Origin: CAKTOF01 sp964523945
GTDB lineage: Bacteria; Bacillota; Clostridia; Oscillospirales; Oscillospiraceae
Direction of reading: 5' to 3'
DNA length: 7,132 nt
Assembly: GCA_964523945.1 (NCBI GenBank)
Contig: CAZGBU010000105.1
Coordinates: 1 to 7,132, forward strand
The translations under genes and the position numbers were made by a program. Below, one piece after another: positions 1-6,306 of the stretch. Within the stretch, counting starts at the first letter, position 1. Each line of letters begins with the position of its first letter. The notes below the pieces were generated by a model that had not been told where the DNA came from, searched no databases, and was given only the letters and a program-made list of their open reading frames with translations.

Positions 1-70
1 CTGGCTCTGATTTTGGTGCCAGCCCCCCTTGCCAACGATTTTGTTACACATACGCCATGCGCGGCAGACC

Positions 71-99
71 TTGACAGAGGAACCGGAATGCGGTATGGT
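71..99 (+). promoter_or_regulatory. Sigma-A-type promoter for the S8 protease gene
   Basis: A perfect -35 hexamer TTGACA (71-76) is followed after 17 nt by TATGGT (94-99), which matches 4 of 6 bases of the -10 consensus. Transcription would start near 105-107, giving a leader of about 65 nt before the ATG at 172. No TG extension sits at the correct place before the -10. The perfect -35 and ideal spacing make this the best promoter candidate upstream of the protease. An open reading frame also crosses it (1-162), so a read-through transcript from outside the window cannot be excluded. Confidence 0.6.
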
Positions 100-117
100 T
101 TAAAAAGAGGCCCCAGC

Positions 118-160
118 GCGGGTAGCCCGCAGACGGAGGCGCGTCTGTGGGCATTTTGTT
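118..160 (+). promoter_or_regulatory. Attenuator-like leader with intrinsic-terminator hairpin and competing hairpin
   Basis: Bases 125-135 pair with 142-152 in an 11-bp stem with one G-U pair and the loop GAGGCG. The tail ATTTTGTT (153-160) follows at once, giving the form of a Rho-independent terminator. GCGGG (118-122) can instead pair with CCCGC (126-130) around the loop TAG, which would take over the left arm of the terminator. The T-rich tail ends one base before the GAGGAG ribosome binding site (161-166). No promoter fits between hairpin and gene, so protease transcripts must cross it. The fold is seen in the sequence; a regulatory role, and any signal, are inferred. No known riboswitch class was recognised. 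Confidence 0.5.
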
Positions 161-171
161 GAGGAGAGAGA

Positions 172-3162
172 ATGCCTATGTATTGTGAGCACTGCGGAAA
201 GCCGGTTGAGGACGGCGGCGCATTCTGCCCGCACTGCGGCGGAAAGCTCAGTCAGGCCGGCGGCGGCAAGCCGAAAAAGCAGCGGCACGAGAAGAAAGCC
301 CGGCCGCCGCGTGCAGCCAGGGACGGGGGCAATCCGCCCGCGTCCGGCGGCGCCGAACCGCCGCGGCCAAAGCGCAGGAAGTGGCCGATTGTCCTGCTGG
401 TCGTTCTGGCGGTGTTGGCCGGCGTCATCGCCTGGGTCGTTGCGTCAATGTTTCCGCTCGATGTGTCGCTGCACGCGCCGGATCTGGAATCGTCCACCAC
501 CGACGGGGTGTTTGACGAGATCGCGATCACCATTGAATCCAACCAGCCAATTATGGCAGTTGGCTATGCGCTCGACCCGGAGGATACGAACGATCCGTCG
601 CTCTACACCGAGGGTGCAGTCGAGGGCGGCATGCGCAGCAAGATGCTGACGATCGAGGATTTGTCCATCCCGCTCGGTGAGTCAGAGCTGTGGATCTACG
701 TCGAGACGCTGTTCGGAGAAAAGACGTGGAGCCGGTCGCTCGAATTTGATCTTGGCTACACCGCTGCGCCGGAGGAAGAGGCGCTTGTCGAGGTCGAGGC
801 AGGTACGCAGCTCGTCTCCAATGAGCTGCTTGTCATCTTCCGCGACGGCACCAGCCAGTCCGCCGCCGCACGGCTTCTCGGCGAATACGGTGGCGAGATC
901 GTCGGACAGGTGTATTTCCTGAATCAGTATCAGGTGCGCTTCACTGGCAGCGGTGAGGATTATATCAACGATCTGAAGGCGCGCCTGGAGCAGGAGGAGA
1001 TTGTCGAGGCGGTCTACTACAATCTCGCAATCGACGTGACGTCAGAGTATACGCCAAACGACAGCCGCTACGACGACTGGGACGTCGACGCGCCAGACGG
1101 CAACAACTGGGGCCTGGAGTGCATCGATGCGCCCGGCGCATGGGATTACCGGGACGAAATGTCAGTTGTGCGCGTCGGTGTGATTGATTCCATGCTCGAT
1201 TATTCACATGAGGACCTGCGGGTAAACCTCAGCCGGACAACGATCCTGCCGACGGAGGATTTCACTTCGCTGAAAAGCCTGGCGGACTATTATGCGGAGT
1301 ACGAGGATACGCATCAGTGCATCTCAAATCCGTGTGTATTCTGCTCGCAGAAAAGCCATGGCACACACTGCGCTGGCATCATCGGCGCGGCAGGCAACAA
1401 CGACCGCGGCGTGTGCGGCGTCAACTGGAACACAGAGCTGTATTTCACAACCTGGTGGTATTATACCGTTCCGCAGGACGGTCAGCTCGCGATGACCAGC
1501 ACGACCAATGGGTGGATCTACAACGTGATCTATCTCGCGATGAGTGGGTGCCGCGTGATCAGCGTCAGTGTCGGCTCATCACAGCCGAGCGCGGTGACGC
1601 CCTACGAGCAGTCTGCCACCGAATACTATGACCGCGTGATCGCTTCGCTCGAAGATGCCGGATATGATTTTGTCATCGCCAAGTCTGCCGGCAATGACGA
1701 TGATGATGCATCGAATTATTCACTCAACCGGATTATGACCGGCGGCGATCATGCGCGGGCACATACGATTGTGGTTGCGGCGGTGGAAGACAGTTCGTCG
1801 CTGTTCAACCGCCTGACCGCATGGATCGGCGGCTTTGACCGGATCTACAACATCGCCAGTTATTCCGACTATGGAGATTTGGTCGACGTGGCCGCGCCCG
1901 GGTCGGACATTTACAGCACCGTATTCGGCAGCGACTATGCCAATATGTCCGGTACCTCGATGGCAACGCCAATGGTTGCCGGCGTAGCAAGCCTGCTGTA
2001 TTCGCTGAGCCCGAACCTGACCTATGATATCGTCAAGACGATCGTCTGCTGCACCGGCGATGAATTCTGCGCCAAGGATCAGCAGATCTACACCATTGTC
2101 AACGCGCGCAACGCGGTCGAATGGGTGCGGGAGTACGGCACGCGTGTACCCGAGCTGGAGTTGCCGACCGTCGGCTTTGTCACCGGCCTGGTACAGGATG
2201 CGGTGACGCTCGCGGTCATTCCGGATGCGGCTGTCGTGATCACCAACGAGCAAACGCAGGAGACGTTTGCCGGCACCGTGCTCGAGGGCACCTATTACTG
2301 TCTGCTTGATCCGGGTACATACACCATGCAGTTCACTGCCGTCGGCTATCTCGATGAGACGATTTACCACGTCGAGGTCACTGAGGGCGTGGTCAGCTAC
2401 AATGTTCTGCTCAACATGGCCCCGGATGGGACCGAGGAGGGGACGGTATCCGGCCGGATTGTCGATGCGTTTGACGCGTCGGCCATTGCCAATGCAGAGC
2501 TGACGATTTACCGCGGCATCAACCAGACGAGCGGCACGCCGGCCGCGCGCACGATGAGCGGAGCAGACGGCACCTATTCCATCTCGCTCGAACCGGGCAA
2601 CTACACCATCTGTGCAGCAGCCGACGGCTATCTGGGCGGCAGTGCAACGATTCTGTCTGTTGCCGGAGAGAACCGCGGCAATCAGGACTGCACGCTCACG
2701 CCGGTGCTCGAGGACGGCGAGCTGCGAATCGTGCTGACCTGGGGCGAATATCCGCGCGACCTCGACTCGCATCTGGTTGGTCCTGCGCCGGACGGCAGCA
2801 CATTCCACACCTATTTCTCCAACAAGCAATACCGTTATGACGGGCAGCTCTACGACAATTTGGATGTCGATGACACCACGAGCTACGGCCCGGAGACGAC
2901 TTCGGTCTATGTCGGTCTCGACGGCACCTATACGTTCTATGTCTACAACTACACCGACAGAGGCTCGACCGACTTCAGCTCGCTGGCCACATCCGGCGCG
3001 CAGGTCAGGCTGTATATTGCCGGCCGAAGCGATCCAATCGTCTATAATGTCCCGAACGAGCGGGGGACGCTTTGGACGGTATTCTCCGTTACAAACGGTG
3101 TCGTGACCCCAATCAACGACATGCGTTATCACACCGGTTCCTCCAGTGAAATCGGGCAGTGA
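172..3162 (+). CDS. Membrane-anchored S8 (subtilisin-like) serine protease with N-terminal zinc ribbon
   Basis: This 996-residue protein is a subtilase. The catalytic residues are Asp339 (VGVIDSMLD), His396 (SHGTHCAG) and Ser596 (MSGTSMATP), with Asn508 (SAGND) as the likely oxyanion residue. Residues 1-25 hold a zinc ribbon (C5xxC8, C19xxC22). A basic/Pro/Gly linker (26-70) leads into a single transmembrane helix (about 72-93); RPKRRK before it predicts a cytoplasmic N-terminus and an outside protease. Residues 94-200 look Ig-like, and 212-290 resemble a fervidolysin-type propeptide. After the catalytic domain (about 310-655) come two carboxypeptidase-regulatory-like beta domains (about 667-749 and 755-845) and a YfaP/DUF2135-like domain (about 848-985) with LTWGEYPRDLDSHL. 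There is no cleavable signal peptide and no LPxTG motif. ATG 172 is chosen because GGAG at 163-166 is 5 nt upstream; ATG 178 is an in-frame alternative. Asp339 is followed by Ser-Met rather than the usual Thr-Gly. The substrate is unknown. Confidence 0.93.
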   Translation: MPMYCEHCGKPVEDGGAFCPHCGGKLSQAGGGKPKKQRHEKKARPPRAARDGGNPPASGGAEPPRPKRRKWPIVLLVVLAVLAGVIAWVVASMFPLDVSLHAPDLESSTTDGVFDEIAITIESNQPIMAVGYALDPEDTNDPSLYTEGAVEGGMRSKMLTIEDLSIPLGESELWIYVETLFGEKTWSRSLEFDLGYTAAPEEEALVEVEAGTQLVSNELLVIFRDGTSQSAAARLLGEYGGEIVGQVYFLNQYQVRFTGSGEDYINDLKARLEQEEIVEAVYYNLAIDVTSEYTPNDSRYDDWDVDAPDGNNWGLECIDAPGAWDYRDEMSVVRVGVIDSMLDYSHEDLRVNLSRTTILPTEDFTSLKSLADYYAEYEDTHQCISNPCVFCSQKSHGTHCAGIIGAAGNNDRGVCGVNWNTELYFTTWWYYTVPQDGQLAMTSTTNGWIYNVIYLAMSGCRVISVSVGSSQPSAVTPYEQSATEYYDRVIASLEDAGYDFVIAKSAGNDDDDASNYSLNRIMTGGDHARAHTIVVAAVEDSSSLFNRLTAWIGGFDRIYNIASYSDYGDLVDVAAPGSDIYSTVFGSDYANMSGTSMATPMVAGVASLLYSLSPNLTYDIVKTIVCCTGDEFCAKDQQIYTIVNARNAVEWVREYGTRVPELELPTVGFVTGLVQDAVTLAVIPDAAVVITNEQTQETFAGTVLEGTYYCLLDPGTYTMQFTAVGYLDETIYHVEVTEGVVSYNVLLNMAPDGTEEGTVSGRIVDAFDASAIANAELTIYRGINQTSGTPAARTMSGADGTYSISLEPGNYTICAAADGYLGGSATILSVAGENRGNQDCTLTPVLEDGELRIVLTWGEYPRDLDSHLVGPAPDGSTFHTYFSNKQYRYDGQLYDNLDVDDTTSYGPETTSVYVGLDGTYTFYVYNYTDRGSTDFSSLATSGAQVRLYIAGRSDPIVYNVPNERGTLWTVFSVTNGVVTPINDMRYHTGSSSEIGQ

Positions 3163-3174
3163 TGCGTACCCGGT

Positions 3175-3213
3175 GCGCCGCCGCGGCCAAAGCCGCGGCG
3201 GCGCCTTCCATTG
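3175..3213 (+). terminator. Probable Rho-independent terminator after the protease gene
   Basis: A perfect 13-bp, entirely G/C stem pairs 3175-3187 with 3192-3204 around the loop CAAA (3188-3191), starting 12 nt after the protease stop codon. The tail is only weakly T-rich (CTTCCATT from 3205), so termination may be incomplete. It separates the protease unit from the iron operon. Confidence 0.65.
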
Positions 3214-3315
3214 CAGCTGTGCGGAACGTGGCAGATCAGACGGATTTGCTGCATATTGGGCAACAGTGCCAAAATGATTGGCCAGTGTGAATGTAAGTTT
3301 GTTATGACTAACCAC

Positions 3316-3345
3316 TTGCCGGACGCTGGAATGGTTTGTTATACT
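3316..3345 (+). promoter_or_regulatory. Extended -10 promoter of the iron-uptake operon
   Basis: TTGCCG (3316-3321, 4 of 6 to the -35 consensus) and TATACT (3340-3345, 5 of 6 to the -10) are separated by 18 nt. The -10 is preceded by TGT (3337-3339), giving an extended TGn -10 element. Transcription would start near 3352, leaving a leader of roughly 130 nt that contains the inverted repeat at 3412-3435. A second -10-like hexamer, TATAAC (3422-3427), lies inside that repeat but lacks a good -35, so which promoter is used is open. Confidence 0.5.
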
Positions 3346-3411
3346 GAACCCAATGAACGCGTTGCGGTCGGCAATCCATCCGGGTGGCCTGAGCGCAGCT
3401 TCCTCCAACGT

Positions 3412-3435
3412 CATAGTTAGATATAACTAACTATG
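3412..3435. promoter_or_regulatory. Operator-like inverted repeat before the iron operon
   Basis: The arms CATAGTTAG (3412-3420) and CTAACTATG (3427-3435) are perfect 9-bp inverted repeats around the 6-nt spacer ATATAA. The position, 46 nt before the start codon of an iron-chelate transporter operon, suggests a binding site for a dimeric metal-responsive repressor. The inner GTTAG/CTAAC halves resemble those of DtxR/IdeR boxes (TTAGGTTAG/CTAACCTAA), but the half-site spacing differs and it does not look like a classical Fur box. The regulator is inferred and not encoded in this window. In RNA the same bases would form a weak, A-U-rich hairpin. Confidence 0.55.
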
Positions 3436-3480
3436 TATATGTAACAGAAGAGTGAATCCGAGTTAGAAGGAGGCGGCTCT

Positions 3481-4521
3481 ATGCATGGCCGGAAACTGAC
3501 AATTCTGCTGACGGTTTTCCTAGTTGTGCTCTCGGGTGCGTCACTGTTTGTCGGAGTGATTGATCTGCGGCTTTCCGCGCTGCTTTCCGGTGACGGTGAA
3601 CAACTGAAAATTTTTCTGGCTTCGCGCCTGCCACGTCTGTTGGCAATCCTTTGTACCGGTGTTGGTATGAGCGTTGCGGGGCTGATCATGCAGCAGCTGT
3701 GCATGAATAAATTTGTCTCACCGACGACCGGCGCAACGATTTCCTCGGCGCAGTTCGGCATTTTGCTTGCATTGCTGTTTATGCCGAGTTCCACCCTGTG
3801 GGGGCGCGCGATCTTCGCGTTTGTCTTCGCCGTGCTCGGCACCTGGGTTTTTGTCTGGTTTATCCAGCGCATCCGCTTCAAGGACGTGGTGATGGTGCCG
3901 CTGGTCGGTATTATGTTTGGCAATGTCATCGGCGGCATCACCAACTATCTCGCGTACCGGTATGAGATGACACAGGCACTTTCCACCTGGCTGGTGGGAC
4001 ACTTTTCCCTGGTACTGCGTGGTCGCTATGAAATTGTCTATCTTGTTGTTCCGCTGGTGGTGCTTGCGTTCCTGTTTGCCAATCATTTCAACATTGTCGG
4101 CATGGGGCGTGATTTTTCGCGCAATCTCGGTGTCAGTTACAATACGGTGCTGTTTCTCGGGTTGACCATCGCTGCCATGATCACCGCATCGATCGTTGTG
4201 GTGGTGGGCTCGATCTCTTACATCGGCCTGATTGTCCCAAACGTGGTCGCCATGTTCAAAGGAGACAAAATACGCGGCACACTGGTTGATACGGCGCTGT
4301 TCGGCGCGCTGTTTGTCCTGGTGTGCGATGTGATCGCACGCGTGGTCATTGCACCATATGAGCTGCCCATCGAACTGATTGTCGGCATCATCGGAAGCTC
4401 GCTGTTTATTGTGCTGCTGCTCTATCGCCTCAAGCACGGCCGTCGTGCGGTTCGGATTTGCAGCGCGCACGACGGCGCCTGTGCGGCAGCCGTTGATACG
4501 AAGGGGGGTATCGGCGCATGA
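3481..4521 (+). CDS. yclN: Iron-chelate ABC transporter permease, FecCD family, YclN-like
   Basis: This 346-residue, strongly hydrophobic protein has the pattern of FecCD/BtuC-type permeases. RLPR (49-52) leads into a membrane segment with GMSVAGLIMQQ and then NKFVSPTTGAT (76-86). GRDFSRNLGVSYN (209-221) lies in the region that contacts the ATPase, and VVGSISYIGLIVPN (241-254) is the usual conserved membrane motif. About nine or ten membrane segments are expected, with the last near 297-316. It should pair with the next permease to form the channel for a ferric chelate. The start is secure: AAGGAGG (3467-3473) lies 7 nt before ATG 3481. The polar tail after about 318 makes it longer than the roughly 316 residues typical of YclN/CeuB. 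The stop overlaps the next start (ATGA, 4518-4521), suggesting translational coupling. The symbol rests on resemblance and operon order. Confidence 0.9.
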   Translation: MHGRKLTILLTVFLVVLSGASLFVGVIDLRLSALLSGDGEQLKIFLASRLPRLLAILCTGVGMSVAGLIMQQLCMNKFVSPTTGATISSAQFGILLALLFMPSSTLWGRAIFAFVFAVLGTWVFVWFIQRIRFKDVVMVPLVGIMFGNVIGGITNYLAYRYEMTQALSTWLVGHFSLVLRGRYEIVYLVVPLVVLAFLFANHFNIVGMGRDFSRNLGVSYNTVLFLGLTIAAMITASIVVVVGSISYIGLIVPNVVAMFKGDKIRGTLVDTALFGALFVLVCDVIARVVIAPYELPIELIVGIIGSSLFIVLLLYRLKHGRRAVRICSAHDGACAAAVDTKGGIGA

Positions 4522-5495
4522 GAACAGCCGCCCGCCGCGCCAATGTGCGCAAGCTTGTTCTCCTGTCGATTCTGGTACTTGCTGCTGCAATGGCCTATAT
4601 GTTCGTAGAGATCAATTTTTCCAACGAGAGGCTGCTGCGCTATGCCCTGCGCCTGCGCGCGCCGAAGCTGCTCGCGATGCTGATTGCCGCACTCGCAATC
4701 GGCGGCGCTTCGATTGTGTTTCAGTCGATCATCAACAATACAATTGTCACGCCATGCCTGCTTGGCATGAACTCCCTGTACACACTGATTCACACGGCGG
4801 TTGTGTTTGTGGTCGGTTCGGGCAGCATTGTCGCGACCAATGCGAATATTGCCTTTGCCGTGGATCTGCTTATTATGGGCATCGCGGCGACAATGATCTA
4901 TGGCTATCTGTTTAAGAAGACGAACTACAATGTTCTGTATGTCCTGTTAATTGGTACAGTGCTGACATCGTTTTTCGGCAGCATCCAGAGTACGCTGACA
5001 CGTGTGATGGATCCAAACGAATACGATACGCTGCTCAATTCGCTTGTGGCCAGCTTCAGCAATGTCAATTCGGAGATCATCCTGTTTGCAGTCCTAATGC
5101 TCGGTGTGATTGTGCTGGTGCTGCGCCGCGACCTGGCGCTGCTGAATGTACTGACGCTGGGAAAGGAGCAGGCAATCAATCTCGGCGTCGATTATGACAG
5201 GTGCATTCGCCGCCTGCTGCTTGGTGTGACGCTTGCTATCGCCGTCGCCACAGCGATGGTTGGTCCAATCTCGTTTATGGGGCTGATTGTTGCGAATCTG
5301 TCGCGGCAGCTGCTGCGCACGTTCCGGCACAGCCAGCTCATTGCGGGTTCGGTGCTGTTCGGCATGCTGGTGCTGGTCGCAGGCCAGCTGGTGGTAGAGC
5401 ATGTCTATTCCTACGCAGTGCCCATCAGCGTGTTTATCACGGTGGGTGGCGGCGTGTATTTTCTCTATCTGCTGCTGACAAGAAGGAGCGTGTGA
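4518..5495 (+). CDS. yclO: Iron-chelate ABC transporter permease, FecCD family, YclO-like
   Basis: This 325-residue protein is the second permease of the pair. After a basic N-terminus (MRTAARRANVRK) and a first membrane helix (about 12-30), LRLRAPKLLAMLIAALAIGG (45-64), followed by FQSIINNTIVTP, corresponds to the RLPR region of other FecCD proteins. LTLGKEQAINLGVDYDR (212-228) is the conserved ATPase-contact region and is typical of the YclO/CeuC/VctG branch. VGPISFMGLIVANLSRQLLR (248-267) is the conserved late membrane motif. The length is normal for the branch. Translation probably couples to the upstream permease through the ATGA overlap; an AAGGGGGG stretch (4501-4508) 9 nt before the ATG is an imperfect ribosome binding site. 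The exact chelate cannot be read from the sequence. Confidence 0.9.
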   Translation: MRTAARRANVRKLVLLSILVLAAAMAYMFVEINFSNERLLRYALRLRAPKLLAMLIAALAIGGASIVFQSIINNTIVTPCLLGMNSLYTLIHTAVVFVVGSGSIVATNANIAFAVDLLIMGIAATMIYGYLFKKTNYNVLYVLLIGTVLTSFFGSIQSTLTRVMDPNEYDTLLNSLVASFSNVNSEIILFAVLMLGVIVLVLRRDLALLNVLTLGKEQAINLGVDYDRCIRRLLLGVTLAIAVATAMVGPISFMGLIVANLSRQLLRTFRHSQLIAGSVLFGMLVLVAGQLVVEHVYSYAVPISVFITVGGGVYFLYLLLTRRSV

Positions 5496-5497
5496 TC

Positions 5498-6250
5498 ATG
5501 CGCGTTGATAAACTGACAAAGCAATACGACGGCAAGGTAGTCGTCGACGGCGTTTCATTCCAGATCCCCAAAGGGAAGGTCCTCTCCCTGATCGGCCCGA
5601 ATGGTGCCGGTAAGTCCACGGTGATGAGCATCCTCTCCCGCCTGATTGCGTTCGATGGCGGCAAGGTGGAGTTTGAGGGACGGAACATCACCGGATGGAA
5701 GAGCAGGGATCTGGCAAAGCGGCTGGCCATCCTGACACAGACGAACAACGTCCAGATGAAGCTCACCGTGCGGGAACTGGTGGCATTCGGCCGGTTCCCC
5801 TATTCCGGCAGCCACATGACGGAAGAGGATGAGGCGATTATTGATCGTGCTGTCACATATATGGAGCTGGGCGAATTTCAGGACCGGTTCATCGATGAGC
5901 TCTCCGGCGGTCAGCGCCAGCGCGCGTTTATTGCGATGGTCATTGCACAGGACACGGAGTATGTACTGCTCGACGAGCCGACCAATAACCTCGATATCTA
6001 CCACGCAAGCAACATGATGAAAATCGTGCGCCGGCTGAGTGATGAACTCGGCAAGACCGTGGTTCTGGTACTGCACGAGATCAATTATGCGGCGTTTTAT
6101 TCCGACTATATCTGTGCGTTCAAAGACGGTAAAATTGCAAAGTTCGGCACAGTGGAGGAGGTGATGACCAAAGAGGTTCTGTCGCAGGTATATCAGGTGG
6201 ACTTTGAGATCCTGCGCATTCAGGGCAAGCCGCTGTCCATCTATTATTGA
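5498..6250 (+). CDS. yclP: Iron-chelate ABC transporter ATP-binding protein, YclP-like
   Basis: This 250-residue ATPase powers the two permeases. All motifs are present: Walker A GPNGAGKST (33-41), Q-loop Gln81, signature LSGGQ (135-139), Walker B YVLLDE (155-160), D-loop NNLD (163-166) and the switch His193 (VLHEIN). The stretches LVAFGRFPYS and RQRAFIAMVIAQDTEYVLLDEP strongly resemble my memory of YclP, the petrobactin ATPase, more than FepC/FhuC. The switch region has Glu where Asp is usual (LHDIN). ATG 5498 is preferred because AGAAGGAG (5481-5488) is 9 nt upstream; an in-frame GTG at 5492 overlaps the previous stop and would add two residues, but with only a 3-nt spacer. The gene begins 2 nt after the permease stop, consistent with one polycistronic transcript. 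Confidence 0.93.
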   Translation: MRVDKLTKQYDGKVVVDGVSFQIPKGKVLSLIGPNGAGKSTVMSILSRLIAFDGGKVEFEGRNITGWKSRDLAKRLAILTQTNNVQMKLTVRELVAFGRFPYSGSHMTEEDEAIIDRAVTYMELGEFQDRFIDELSGGQRQRAFIAMVIAQDTEYVLLDEPTNNLDIYHASNMMKIVRRLSDELGKTVVLVLHEINYAAFYSDYICAFKDGKIAKFGTVEEVMTKEVLSQVYQVDFEILRIQGKPLSIYY

Positions 6251-6262
6251 ATTGCAACCAAG

Positions 6263-6278
6263 CCGGTCATGCGGCCGG
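6263..6278 (+). other. Small hairpin in the ATPase-lipoprotein gap
   Basis: CCGGTC (6263-6268) pairs with GGCCGG (6273-6278), including one G-U pair, around the loop ATGC. No T tract follows, so it is not a standard terminator. Hairpins just upstream of binding-protein genes in ABC operons can stabilise the downstream mRNA or mark a processing site; that role is only inferred here. Confidence 0.35.
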
Positions 6279-6306
6279 AGAATTATGAAAAAGGAGACTG
6301 ATGTAA

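Larger units (their letters stand above)
3163..3480. other. 318-nt intergenic region between protease and iron-uptake operon
   Basis: The stretch holds, in order, the protease terminator (3175-3204), about 85 nt without recognisable signal (3214-3292), a degenerate operator-like repeat (3293-3316), an extended -10 promoter (3316-3345), about 65 nt of leader with no structure I could assign, a perfect inverted repeat (3412-3435), and the ribosome binding site of the first permease gene (3467-3473). Base composition becomes clearly more A/T-rich from about 3290 onward, as expected for regulatory DNA. I saw no credible gene here on either strand: the open frames present lack a good ribosome binding site and recognisable protein sequence. 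Confidence 0.7.

Noticed and set aside
1..22. CTGGC (1-5) and GCCAG (18-22) form a possible 5-bp stem; the region also loosely resembles 3265-3286 in reverse complement.
   Set aside because: The stem is short with a 12-nt loop and no T tract, and the resemblance is limited to CCAAAAT and CCAG, too little to call a repeat or operator.
358..373. A 16-nt exact direct repeat shared with 3178-3193 (the protease linker codons and the left arm of the terminator).
   Set aside because: Both copies are G/C-rich and lie in segments biased toward CCG/GCC. With no flanking similarity this is likely chance, though a 16-nt match in 7 kb is uncommon.
1720..3414. A 564-residue open frame on the minus strand, opposite the protease gene.
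   Set aside because: It is Arg/Ile/Val-rich with no recognisable domain, mirrors the codons of a well-supported protease, runs through its terminator, and has no credible ribosome binding site.
3422..3427. TATAAC as the main -10 of the iron operon.
   Set aside because: The -35 position 16-18 nt upstream (around 3398-3405) reads CTTCCTC and is poor; the extended -10 at 3337-3345 fits better. It remains possible as a secondary promoter.
3718..4590. A 290-residue minus-strand open frame opposite the permeases.
   Set aside because: Its His/Gln/Asp/Arg-rich translation is the usual antisense image of hydrophobic permease codons; the + strand frame matches FecCD permeases along its length.
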